A DNA stretch of 64,000 bases from Pseudemcibacter sp038106445 (lineage in GTDB: Bacteria > Pseudomonadota > Alphaproteobacteria > Sphingomonadales > Emcibacteraceae): NCBI GenBank assembly GCA_038106445.1, contig JAYODU010000005.1, forward strand, positions 62,001-126,000, read 5' to 3'. The position numbers and the translations under genes are program-made. The notes under the pieces are model-generated. The model saw nothing but the letters and a program-made list of their open reading frames with translations. It ran no database searches and was not told the origin of the DNA. Shown here piece after piece: positions 53,303-60,491 of this stretch (position 1 is the stretch's first letter; each line of letters begins with the position of its first letter).

Positions 53303-54720
53303 CACAAAAGATTGCAATCCATTGGTTTCGCCAAGACCTAAGATTATCTGATAATCCAGCCTTAACAAAAGCGGCAACGCATGAGGCTCTTCTCCCTATC
53401 TATATTTTGGATGATGATAATGCAAGAAACCATGTCATGGGTGGAGCAAGTCGTTGGTGGCTTCATCATTCACTGCAGGCGTTACATGCATCCATGGACA
53501 AAAGACTATCAGTTTACTATGGGAACCCGCAAACAATTCTGGATGATATTCTAAAGCGTTTTGACGTTGAAGCGGTGTATTGGAACCGATGCTACGAACC
53601 ATGGCGCATGCAACGTGATACTATTATTAAGGAGAATCTCAAGGAACGGGGAATAGAGGTTCATACATGCAATGGCTCATTATTGTGGGAGCCGTGGGAT
53701 ATTAAAAAAGACGATGGAACGCCCTATAAAGTTTTTACACCATTCTACCGCAGAGGCTGCTTTAATGCTGAAGAGCCTATGGCTCCTTTGGCAAAACCAG
53801 AGAATATCAACTATGTTGATGACTCTGGCCATGCCGGGATTGATGCGCTGAATCTTTTACCCAAAATACCATGGGATAAAAAACTTGAGCCCCATTGGAA
53901 TATTGGTGAAGAAGGTGCCCGCAAGCGATTTGAAACTTTTGTTGATGAAGGGCTTTCTTTTTATAAAGATGGCCGAAACCTTCCTGCAAAACCTTATGTA
54001 TCGCGTTTGTCACCATATCTGCATTTTGGAGAAATATCGCCTAATCAGCTATGGCATGCTGTGAGAAGCATTGGTGATGACAAACATATTGAGCACTTTT
54101 GTAGCGAGTTAGGTTGGCGTGAATTTTCGCATAGTCAGCTTTATCACAACCCTGATTTACCTCAGAAGAATCTACAGCCCAAATTTGATCGCTTCCCTTG
54201 GGCAAACGATGCCGCTGCGCTTACAGCCTGGCAGAACGGGAAAACAGGCGTGCCTATGGTAGATGCCGGCATGCGTGAATTATGGCAGACAGGTTATATG
54301 CATAACCGGGTTAGAATGATTGTCGGCTCATTCCTGGTAAAAAACCTACGTCTCCACTGGCATCATGGTGAGCGTTGGTTCTGGGATACGTTGGTGGATG
54401 CTGACCTGGCTAATAATAGCGCCAGTTGGCAATGGATTGCCGGATGTGGAGCTGATGCAGCGCCTTACTTTCGTATTTTTAATCCGATAACACAAGGGCA
54501 GAAATTCGATCCCGATGGTGAATATGTTCGTCAATATATTCCTGAAATTGCTCGCCTACCGAATAAGTATCTTTTCAACCCATGGGAAGCTCCAGAGCTT
54601 ATTTTAAAAGAAGCGGGTATCGAGTTAGGATCAACCTATCCAAACCCTGTTGTTGATCTCAAACAATCACGTCAGTTAGCGCTTCAGGCATTTCAATCCT
54701 TAAAGCAAGGGGAGCCATGA
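53299..54720 (+). CDS. phrB: Deoxyribodipyrimidine photolyase, class I CPD type (second of three)
   Basis: A 473-residue class I CPD photolyase that splits cyclobutane pyrimidine dimers using blue light. N-terminal antenna domain (IHWFRQDLRLSDNPAL). FAD domain with GVPMVDAGMRELWQTGYMHN, VDADLANNSASWQWIAGCGADAAP and RIFNPITQGQKFDPDGEY, all in the canonical arrangement, so it should be catalytically active. It overlaps neighbours at both ends by ATGA. Confidence 0.93.
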   Translation: MTQKIAIHWFRQDLRLSDNPALTKAATHEALLPIYILDDDNARNHVMGGASRWWLHHSLQALHASMDKRLSVYYGNPQTILDDILKRFDVEAVYWNRCYEPWRMQRDTIIKENLKERGIEVHTCNGSLLWEPWDIKKDDGTPYKVFTPFYRRGCFNAEEPMAPLAKPENINYVDDSGHAGIDALNLLPKIPWDKKLEPHWNIGEEGARKRFETFVDEGLSFYKDGRNLPAKPYVSRLSPYLHFGEISPNQLWHAVRSIGDDKHIEHFCSELGWREFSHSQLYHNPDLPQKNLQPKFDRFPWANDAAALTAWQNGKTGVPMVDAGMRELWQTGYMHNRVRMIVGSFLVKNLRLHWHHGERWFWDTLVDADLANNSASWQWIAGCGADAAPYFRIFNPITQGQKFDPDGEYVRQYIPEIARLPNKYLFNPWEAPELILKEAGIELGSTYPNPVVDLKQSRQLALQAFQSLKQGEP

Positions 54721-56240
54721 GTAGTATAAGACTTATTTTAGGGGATCAGCTCTCACAGTTTATCTCAAGCCTTAAAGACTATAATCCAGATACGGATATA
54801 ATTTTGATGTGTGAAGTCTGGAATGAAGCGACCTATGTGAAACACCATAAAAAGAAGATTGCCTTTCTCTTTTCAGCGATGAGGCATTTTGCTGACGCGC
54901 TTAAAAAGCAAAGCTTTGATGTTGAATATACTGCATTAGATGACCCTGATAACTCAGGATCATTCAGTGGTGAAGTAAAACGCATGCTTTCTAAATATAG
55001 CGTTGATCGGATTGTCGTTACGCATCCGGGTGAATATCGCGTGCTTGAAGAGCTTCGAAGTTTAGAAAATGAATTGAATATCGCGATCGAAATCAGAGAG
55101 GATGATCGCTTTTTATGCACCCCTGATGAATTTGCTAATTGGGCAAAAGATCGTAAACAACTGCGTATGGAATATTTTTACCGTGAGATGCGCAAGACAT
55201 ACGATATTCTGATGGATGGTAAAGACCCTATAGGCGGTCAATGGAACTATGATGCTGAAAACCGCAAACCACCCAAAGAGGGCCTGACAATACCGCCGCC
55301 TTATATCGGAAAGATTGATGATATTACACAACAGGTTATATCATTAGTTTCTGAGCGTTTTGACACTCATTTTGGTGATGTAGAACCATTTTACTTTGCC
55401 GTAACACGCGCTGACGCTTTGCAGGTTTTAGATCAATTTATCGAGCAAAGATTGCCACAGTTTGGGGATTATCAGGATGCGATGATCGAAGGTGAGCCAT
55501 GGATGTACCATTCTCACATCAGCTTTTATTTGAATTGTGGTTTACTGCTTCCTCTGGAATGTGTTCAGGCCGCAGAAAAAGCCTATCATGCTGGCCAAGT
55601 GCCGCTTAATGCCGTGGAAGGCTTTATTCGTCAGATTATCGGCTGGCGGGAATATGTGCGCGGTATTTATTGGCTTAAAATGCCAGAATATGCCGATCAG
55701 AATTTCTTTAAAGCCAAGCGCACATTGCCCGATTTTTACTGGACAGCAAACACGAAAATGAACTGCCTGCGCCAATGCGTACTTGAAACAAAGCAGAATG
55801 CCTATGCCCACCATATTCAGCGTTTGATGGTACTTGGCAATTTCGCTTTGCTGACGGGCATTGATCCCAAAGATATGAATGAATGGTTTTTGATTGTTTA
55901 TGCCGATGCGTATGAATGGGTAGAGCTTCCGAACGTATCGGGCATGATTTTATTTGCCGATGGCGGATATCTCGCCAGCAAGCCCTATGCTGCTGGCGGC
56001 AGTTATATCAATAAAATGTCTGATTACTGTAAAAATTGTAGCTATAAAGTCACCAAAAAGAATGGCCCAGATGCATGTCCCTTTAATTATCTTTATTGGG
56101 ATTTTCTGGATCGCAATCGTGAAAAGCTATCCAGCAATCATCGCATTGGCATGATGTATAAGACATTTGAACGTATGGGAGAAGATAAACAAAAGGCTAT
56201 TCGTGATGATAGTAAAAGATTTTTAAGCAGCATGACATGA
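54717..56240 (+). CDS. Iron-sulfur (6-4) photolyase/cryptochrome (FeS-BCP; third of three)
   Basis: A 507-residue protein of the FeS-BCP family, whose Agrobacterium member PhrB is a (6-4) photolyase. It opens SSIRLILGDQLSQFISSLKD (DPR-like antenna domain). The four cluster cysteines fall at 350, 438, 441 and 454 (in NCLRQC; YCKNCSYK; DACPF), the same numbers as in Agrobacterium PhrB. The FAD region includes GEPWMYHSHISFYLN and EGFIRQIIGWREYVRGIYW. Antenna in relatives is dimethyl-ribityl-lumazine. It overlaps DUF2256 by ATGA. Confidence 0.92.
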   Translation: MSSIRLILGDQLSQFISSLKDYNPDTDIILMCEVWNEATYVKHHKKKIAFLFSAMRHFADALKKQSFDVEYTALDDPDNSGSFSGEVKRMLSKYSVDRIVVTHPGEYRVLEELRSLENELNIAIEIREDDRFLCTPDEFANWAKDRKQLRMEYFYREMRKTYDILMDGKDPIGGQWNYDAENRKPPKEGLTIPPPYIGKIDDITQQVISLVSERFDTHFGDVEPFYFAVTRADALQVLDQFIEQRLPQFGDYQDAMIEGEPWMYHSHISFYLNCGLLLPLECVQAAEKAYHAGQVPLNAVEGFIRQIIGWREYVRGIYWLKMPEYADQNFFKAKRTLPDFYWTANTKMNCLRQCVLETKQNAYAHHIQRLMVLGNFALLTGIDPKDMNEWFLIVYADAYEWVELPNVSGMILFADGGYLASKPYAAGGSYINKMSDYCKNCSYKVTKKNGPDACPFNYLYWDFLDRNREKLSSNHRIGMMYKTFERMGEDKQKAIRDDSKRFLSSMT

Positions 56241-56410
56241 AAAAGAAATCTGATTTACCCACTAAAATATGTCCTGTATGTAACCGTCCATTTAGTTGGC
56301 GAAAGAAATGGAAAAAAAATTGGGATGATGTCAAATATTGCTCTAAAGCTTGCGCAAACAAAAAGTATGTTTCCAATGAATCCCAAACAGGAATTCGAAT
56401 GCAGGATTAG
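56237..56410 (+). CDS. DUF2256 small zinc-motif protein
   Basis: A 57-residue protein. The CxxC...CxxxC set is C12, C15, C35 and C39 (KICPVCNRPFSWRKKW, KYCSKACA), the DUF2256 pattern, expected to bind one zinc. The FSWRKKW block is characteristic. It overlaps the FeS-photolyase stop by ATGA and ends the operon. DUF2256 genes occur beside cryptochrome/photolyase genes in other bacteria; function unknown. Confidence 0.88.
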   Translation: MKKKSDLPTKICPVCNRPFSWRKKWKKNWDDVKYCSKACANKKYVSNESQTGIRMQD

Positions 56411-56531
56411 TACGATACTTTTGTCGCTATGATTGAAGTCTTGCCAAGAACGGAAATCAAAGCAGCACAAGGCGTTGCAACATAAAACTTACTTTTCGTT
56501 TTTTTCAGGGCGATTATTTGTTGCAACACGA

Positions 56532-56580
56532 TGGTGAGTGTAGAGGATTCGAACCCAAAGGGTTTCAATACACCGCCATT
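56532..56580. other. tRNA 3'-end-like sequence, possible att remnant
   Basis: Reverse strand 56556-56532 reads GGGTTCGAATCC, eight more bases, then CACCA: a T-loop followed by a CCA end. The spacing is one base short of a real tRNA and the T-stem pairs poorly, so no intact tRNA gene is present. On the plus strand the segment ends CACCGCCATT, sharing CCGCCATT with the tRNA-Ser 3' end. It could be a degenerate attachment-site copy. Confidence 0.3.
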
Positions 56581-56610
56581 AAAAAAAGCCGGGCTAACTC
56601 CCGGTTTTTT
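56581..56610. terminator. Terminator-like hairpin in the island junction
   Basis: AAAAAAAGCCGGG, short loop, CCCGGTTTTTT. A clean stem with A-run and T-run on either side; could end the photolyase operon on the plus strand and the gene at 56665 on the minus strand. Confidence 0.75.
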
Positions 56611-56664
56611 GTTAATAACGAATAGTCAGGATCGAACCCGGGCAGAGGGTTCGGTGAAGATTAA

Positions 56665-56967
56665 TCAATTTGCGATTTTCTCAATATATCGACGCGTTTC
56701 GACCTCAAGTCTTTCAAGGAAATTTTGATACTGTTTTTGTTCTGTTTCACTTAAGAAATTGTACACAACCGCGAGATGCTCATCTTCCTCACCAACGACG
56801 CTGTCTATTTGTTCTTTAATCACTGTTACATGGTTCAGGAAGGCATGTGCTGTTTTAAGATCGATTTCTTCACGACGTATTTTGTCATAAAGGTTCGTAT
56901 CACCGAAGACATTGAAATCAAGTGGTGAAAGCTCGTTAAAATGATGGTCAATTTTTTCGTTTATCAT
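56665..56967 (-). CDS. Hypothetical protein, helical
   Basis: A 100-residue protein from the ATG at 56967 (MINEKIDHHFNELSP), whose start overlaps the VOC gene stop as ATGA. It is charged and helical with no signal peptide or membrane segment, rich in Glu, Asp and Lys. I do not recognise a domain. Its tight coupling to the VOC-family gene suggests joint expression. Ten more upstream codons are open but overlap the VOC gene more deeply. Confidence 0.65.
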   Translation of the reverse strand: MINEKIDHHFNELSPLDFNVFGDTNLYDKIRREEIDLKTAHAFLNHVTVIKEQIDSVVGEEDEHLAVVYNFLSETEQKQYQNFLERLEVETRRYIEKIAN

Positions 56968-57344
56968 TGCTGATAAAGTTGTATCCAGTTGCCGCATGTA
57001 TCATCGAAAGAAACAACTTTTACACCGCCCATTTCCTGTGGGTTGCTTTTAAATTTTACGCCTAGGGCGTTCATGCGCTCATATTCTGCGTCAACATTAT
57101 CTGTCATGAGGGCGGTCCATGGAATACCTTTGTCATAGAGGTCATCCTGCAACGCTTTGGCGGAAGGAAGTTGGTTGGGTTCAAGAGATATTTCCATTTG
57201 CTCGTCAGGATGGCCAACCGTAAGCCAACTGAATTCACCCATGGGAATATCCTGTTTTACAACAGAACCTACTTTTTTTGTATAAAAATCAAGGGCTTTT
57301 TGCTGATCATTAACTAGAACACTTACGAGCCTTATATTTATCAT
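56964..57344 (-). CDS. VOC-family (glyoxalase/bleomycin-resistance-like) protein
   Basis: A 126-residue single-module VOC protein: INIRLVSVLVNDQQKALDFYTKKVG at the start, WLTVGHPDEQMEISL in the middle, and VVSFDDTCGNWIQLYQ at the end (the usual D..GN...L). AAGGAA lies upstream of the ATG at 57344; 18 upstream codons are open but lack a family match. Members include metal-dependent lyases, dioxygenases and resistance proteins; substrate unknown. The metal-ligand pattern is incomplete in sequence, so activity is unclear. Confidence 0.82.
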   Translation of the reverse strand: MINIRLVSVLVNDQQKALDFYTKKVGSVVKQDIPMGEFSWLTVGHPDEQMEISLEPNQLPSAKALQDDLYDKGIPWTALMTDNVDAEYERMNALGVKFKSNPQEMGGVKVVSFDDTCGNWIQLYQQ

Positions 57345-57424
57345 TTTGAATTCCTTTGTCGTCTTGCATAAGTTTAAGTGATTTCCATTAAATGACAATT
57401 TAAATATTTTTTGTCCGCAAAAAA

Positions 57425-57643
57425 CATTGCCCCGATGGCTGGCGGTCTGAGAGCTTTTGTGCCGCCGCTGCCGCGCGTGGTGTGGCGATTTCCCCGGCGA
57501 GTGTATTTGCGGTGACGCCTGGCCGTTCTCCTAATGCGATCAGGGTGGCTATTGCCCCGCCAAACGACGAAGAATTAGTTATGGGGCTTAAAATAATAAA
57601 AAATTTGGCGCTGACCAACGAGAACAGTTTTCCTCTCGAATAA
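57425..57643 (+). pseudogene. C-terminal fragment of a MocR-type (GntR/aminotransferase) regulator
   Basis: The forward frame from about 57425 to the TAA at 57641-57643 reads HCPDGWRSESF, then CAAAAARGVAISPASVFAV, TPGRSPNAIRVAIAP and EELVMGLKII, the end of the PLP-aminotransferase domain of MocR/PdxR-type regulators. There is no start or upstream domain; the rest of the gene is gone. The stretch is noticeably more GC-rich than its surroundings. The reverse strand also shows an open frame of 72 codons here, which I take as a shadow. Confidence 0.6.
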
Positions 57644-57667
57644 AAGTTTTGCTTCGATTATCGCTGG

Positions 57668-57696
57668 TTGACAATATTACTTTTTCAAATTAAAAC
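57668..57696 (+). promoter_or_regulatory. Probable promoter of the TetR-type gene
   Basis: TTGACA (57668-57673), 17-bp spacer, TAAAAC (57691-57696). Perfect -35, four of six in -10. The palindrome at 57701 covers the expected start site, fitting repression. Confidence 0.6.
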
Positions 57697-57700
57697 CTTT

Positions 57701-57720
57701 AAATGACTATATGGTCATTT
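57701..57720. promoter_or_regulatory. Palindromic operator in front of the TetR-type gene
   Basis: AAATGAC, a 6-bp spacer (TATATG), GTCATTT: a perfect 7+7 inverted repeat directly after the promoter and 12 bp before the ATG at 57733. Size, symmetry and position are typical of a TetR autoregulatory operator. Confidence 0.75.
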
Positions 57721-57732
57721 AAAGGAATTTTC

Positions 57733-58290
57733 ATGCGTCCGCAAAAGGGAAAAAAGAAAATAATTGATGCCGCGCTATTATTGTTTACACAAAATGGCTT
57801 CCACAAAACAACAATAAGCCAGATTGCAAAACAGGCTGGGGTATCAAAGGGCTTAACCTATAATTATTTTGACACCAAGGAAGAGCTTTTATTTGCAATC
57901 ATTGATAATGCCAGTGAAAGTATAATTGAAATCGCGGAAAGGCTTGTTAGTAGTTCTGGGTATCAGACCACGCTTTTAAATTTTCTTGATGACTACTTTC
58001 ATTTTCTGAAATCGAAAAAGAACTTCCTTGCATTACAGTTAGGTTTGCTTTTTCAACCTGATCTTAAGGATCTGACCCGCCCCTTACTTGAAAAAAGGTC
58101 AAGCCGCCTTTACAAAATTACCCGAACCATGTTTAAGCGTTCCAGAGTGTTTAACCCAGAACAATCAGCAAAACGTTTTATGTCAGAGCTGGACGGAATA
58201 GCACTTCATTATCTGTTTGTTTTTAACGATTACCCGCTTGAAGAAATGGTAAAGCAACTCTTCAATAATTATAAGAATTTGGGTAAATAA
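57733..58290 (+). CDS. TetR/AcrR-family transcriptional regulator
   Basis: A 185-residue regulator. N-terminal HTH (about 5-50): IIDAALLLFTQNGFHKTTIS, IAKQAGVSKGLTYNYFDTKE. The C-terminal ligand domain is diverged, as usual. AAAGGAATTTTC precedes the ATG at 57733; ten upstream codons are open but overlap the operator. It is probably self-repressing and may control the downstream fetB-like gene (about 90 bp further, same direction). Confidence 0.9.
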   Translation: MRPQKGKKKIIDAALLLFTQNGFHKTTISQIAKQAGVSKGLTYNYFDTKEELLFAIIDNASESIIEIAERLVSSSGYQTTLLNFLDDYFHFLKSKKNFLALQLGLLFQPDLKDLTRPLLEKRSSRLYKITRTMFKRSRVFNPEQSAKRFMSELDGIALHYLFVFNDYPLEEMVKQLFNNYKNLGK

Positions 58291-58379
58291 TTTAACGTTT
58301 TTATTCTGATGCATATTAATGGATGCAATTCAAAACAGTCTGATATAGAGTTAGGTTAACACAAAAAACAGGGATAAAA

Positions 58380-59102
58380 ATGGACAGTATACAAAATATA
58401 CCTCTCTGGAATTTGGCTATTGCTTTTATTCCTGCGGCGGTTGTTTTGGTTATTCTTTTTAAATGGCGCAGTGACGGACGGGAAGCATTTATGGGGATTT
58501 CCAGAATGCTGGTTCAATTGCTGATTGTTGGGTTCATTCTTGAATATATTTTTGAAACGGAACATGGCTGGGTCGTGCTTACGGTACTTGCTGTGATGCT
58601 TTTTTTTTCAAGCTGGATTTCGCTCCGAACTGTCAAAATACACCGTAAAACATTATTCCCTTTGGCACTACTTTCAATCATTACCGGTGGCGGTTTTGTT
58701 TTAACATTAATTACCCAGGGCGTTTTAGGGTTGGATCCCTGGTACGAACCAAGATATCTGATCCCGCTTGGTGGTATGATATTTTCCAGTTCCATGAACA
58801 GCATAAGTCTCGCGGCAGAACGAATTGGTGCGGAAATGGCCAGGGGTGTTAATTATGACAAGGCCCGCAGCATAGCACTCAGAGCATCGCTTATCCCCAT
58901 CGTTAATGCGATGTTTGGTGTTGGGCTTGTATCACTGCCGGGAATGATGACAGGGCAAATCCTTGCCGGGGTTTCCCCGCTTATTGCTGTTCGTTATCAA
59001 ATTGTTGTTATGTGTATGTTATTTTCAGCTTCCGGCCTTTCGGCAACACTTTTTATTAGCCTGATCAAATCACACCTGATAGACCGTACCAAGGTTAAAT
59101 GA
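58380..59102 (+). CDS. fetB: FetB-like (UPF0014) ABC transporter permease
   Basis: A 240-residue membrane protein with about seven helices. The conserved blocks match FetB/YbbM: SSWISLRTVKIHRK; RYLIPLGGMIFSSSMNSISL; ARGVNYDKARSIALRASLIP; GMMTGQILAGVSPLIAVRYQ; SASGLSATLFISLI. In E. coli FetA (ATPase) and FetB form an iron-export pump. No ATPase gene is next to it here, so it is an orphan permease. A TetR gene lies upstream; the next gene overlaps by ATGA. Confidence 0.88.
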   Translation: MDSIQNIPLWNLAIAFIPAAVVLVILFKWRSDGREAFMGISRMLVQLLIVGFILEYIFETEHGWVVLTVLAVMLFFSSWISLRTVKIHRKTLFPLALLSIITGGGFVLTLITQGVLGLDPWYEPRYLIPLGGMIFSSSMNSISLAAERIGAEMARGVNYDKARSIALRASLIPIVNAMFGVGLVSLPGMMTGQILAGVSPLIAVRYQIVVMCMLFSASGLSATLFISLIKSHLIDRTKVK

Positions 59103-59719
59103 TGAACCTGACAGCTAAAATACTCTATAAAAAGGGTAAGAAATTCGAATCTTCAGGTAAATTCTCAGATGCTATTTCATGTTATGAAAAAGCGCTAAAT
59201 GAAAACCCGCAAAACCCCGATATTCTATTTGCACTTGCGAATGTCGCTAAAAAAATGGGGTCTTTACCTATTGCTGAACAGATGTTTCGTACTGTTTATG
59301 GTTTGCTTCCTAACTCAATTGAAGCCGCGACCAATCTGGCCGTAGTCATGAGCGATCAGGACCGTACAGAAGAAGTGATAAATTTATACAAGGCACTTCT
59401 TGCTAACCATCCTTAACATGTTGGAACATGGATAAACCTTGCAAATACTGTTCTGAAATTGGGTGATCTGGATAACGCTGAACTTTTCTATACTGAAGCC
59501 TTAAGGTTGAAGCCAGGATCAGTTGAGGCACTTACAAATATTTCCGAGCTTTATACCAAGAAAGATGATTATCAGCGGGCACTGACTTTCATTGAAAAAG
59601 CGCTGAAGCGTGAGAAGGGAAACCCGATGATAAGGTATAATCGAGGGGAAATTTTACTTGCGCTCGGAAAGCTTGAAGAAGGCCGTCGTTCATCCGCGTC
59701 AAAACTTAAGTGGGATTAA
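59099..59719 (+). pseudogene. TPR-repeat protein with an in-frame stop
   Basis: One continuous frame from 59099 to 59719 encodes tandem TPR motifs (AISCYEKALNENPQNPDILF; AELFYTEALRLKPGSVEAL; RALTFIEKALKREKGNPMI) but has a TAA at 59414-59416 between ANHP and HVGTWINLAN. A CAA-to-TAA change would explain it. The C-terminus (GKLEEGRRSS..KLKW) looks like the final TPR before a catalytic or C-terminal domain that is absent. It overlaps the fetB stop by ATGA. Readthrough is possible but not indicated. Confidence 0.7.
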
Positions 59720-60477
59720 TCCAACTTTTTTATCTTTAAGTTGCGGAACCACACAGGATCGCCGTGGTCTTGAAGAACCAAATGACCAACATTACTTTTG
59801 CCAAAGCCTGGCCAGGTTGCGAATTTGCTGTCTGCAATAAGCGCGTCCCAGTTATCATCCCACATGGTTGTTTCGATTACTTTTTCACCATTTTGCCAAT
59901 GTTGCAGTCTGTTGCCCTGTACAATAATACGAACGTCATTCCATTCACCAACCGGTCGTACATTTTCAACACTGCTTTCTATCAGGTCATAAAGATCACC
60001 AGCGCGGTGCTGCCGAATTTTGGCGTCGCCATGGCGGTCATTATCAAGCACCTGCATTTCCGGTCCTGTTTCGTAAGGGAATTCATATTCGTCGCTTTCA
60101 ACGGCGTGATACATAATTCCGCTATTTGAAGCAGGCGCAACTTTCCATTCCAGTGAAAATTCAAATTCCCCATATTGTTCACGGCTGATAATATCACCTG
60201 GGTTTCCGTAATTATTTGGGTTTAAAAATATTGCGCCGTCTTCAATTTCCCAATTGGTTGGCACACTATCCATTTTATAACCACGCCAGTTTGCACTGAT
60301 ATCTGTACCGTCAAAAAGAAGTACCCAGCCATCAGCGCGTTCGGCATCAGTTAATGTATTTATCGTTGCTGCAGAACCTTGCATGCTCGTCTGTTCTGTC
60401 GATTGGGATCCACCTTCCTGTGCGCAGGCAGACAGGACTAATGCACTTGCAGTTAGTGATATTAAAGTTATCTTCAT
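59716..60477 (-). CDS. DUF1080 (3-keto-disaccharide hydrolase-like) lipoprotein
   Basis: A 253-residue lipoprotein. Lipobox LSAC gives Cys18 after a signal peptide; the mature start is Gln/Ser/Thr-rich. The DUF1080 beta-sandwich lies about 55-250, with DGWVLLFDGTDISANWRGY, FEFSLEWKVAPASNSGIMYH, GPEMQVLDNDRH, and NPNNYGNPGD. Relatives are carbohydrate-binding or 3-keto-glucoside hydrolases. Downstream of the Tat-exported aminotransferase by 14 bp, probably one operon. Confidence 0.88.
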   Translation of the reverse strand: MKITLISLTASALVLSACAQEGGSQSTEQTSMQGSAATINTLTDAERADGWVLLFDGTDISANWRGYKMDSVPTNWEIEDGAIFLNPNNYGNPGDIISREQYGEFEFSLEWKVAPASNSGIMYHAVESDEYEFPYETGPEMQVLDNDRHGDAKIRQHRAGDLYDLIESSVENVRPVGEWNDVRIIVQGNRLQHWQNGEKVIETTMWDDNWDALIADSKFATWPGFGKSNVGHLVLQDHGDPVWFRNLKIKKLD

Positions 60478-60491
60478 ATTAAAATTATTCC

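Larger units (their letters stand above)
56411..56664. other. Junction region at the right edge of the photolyase island
   Basis: About 254 bp without a gene. GTTGCAAC occurs twice (about 56473-56481 and 56521-56527 area). Around 56532-56556 the reverse strand resembles a tRNA 3' end, and a CCGCCATT like that ending tRNA-Ser lies at 56573-56580. A terminator-like hairpin follows. A second GATCGAACCCGGGC sequence (56630-56645) repeats part of the T-arm-like motif. This may be a decayed attachment site. Confidence 0.35.

Noticed and set aside
56532..56580. Complete tRNA gene at the right edge of the island
   Set aside because: CCA spacing is off by one, the T-stem pairs poorly, and no acceptor 5' strand or anticodon arm can be found.
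57400..57618. 72-codon reverse frame that resembles a beta-ketoacyl-synthase tail at first sight
   Set aside because: The plus strand of the same DNA gives a much better match to a MocR-type aminotransferase C-terminus, so the reverse frame is a shadow.
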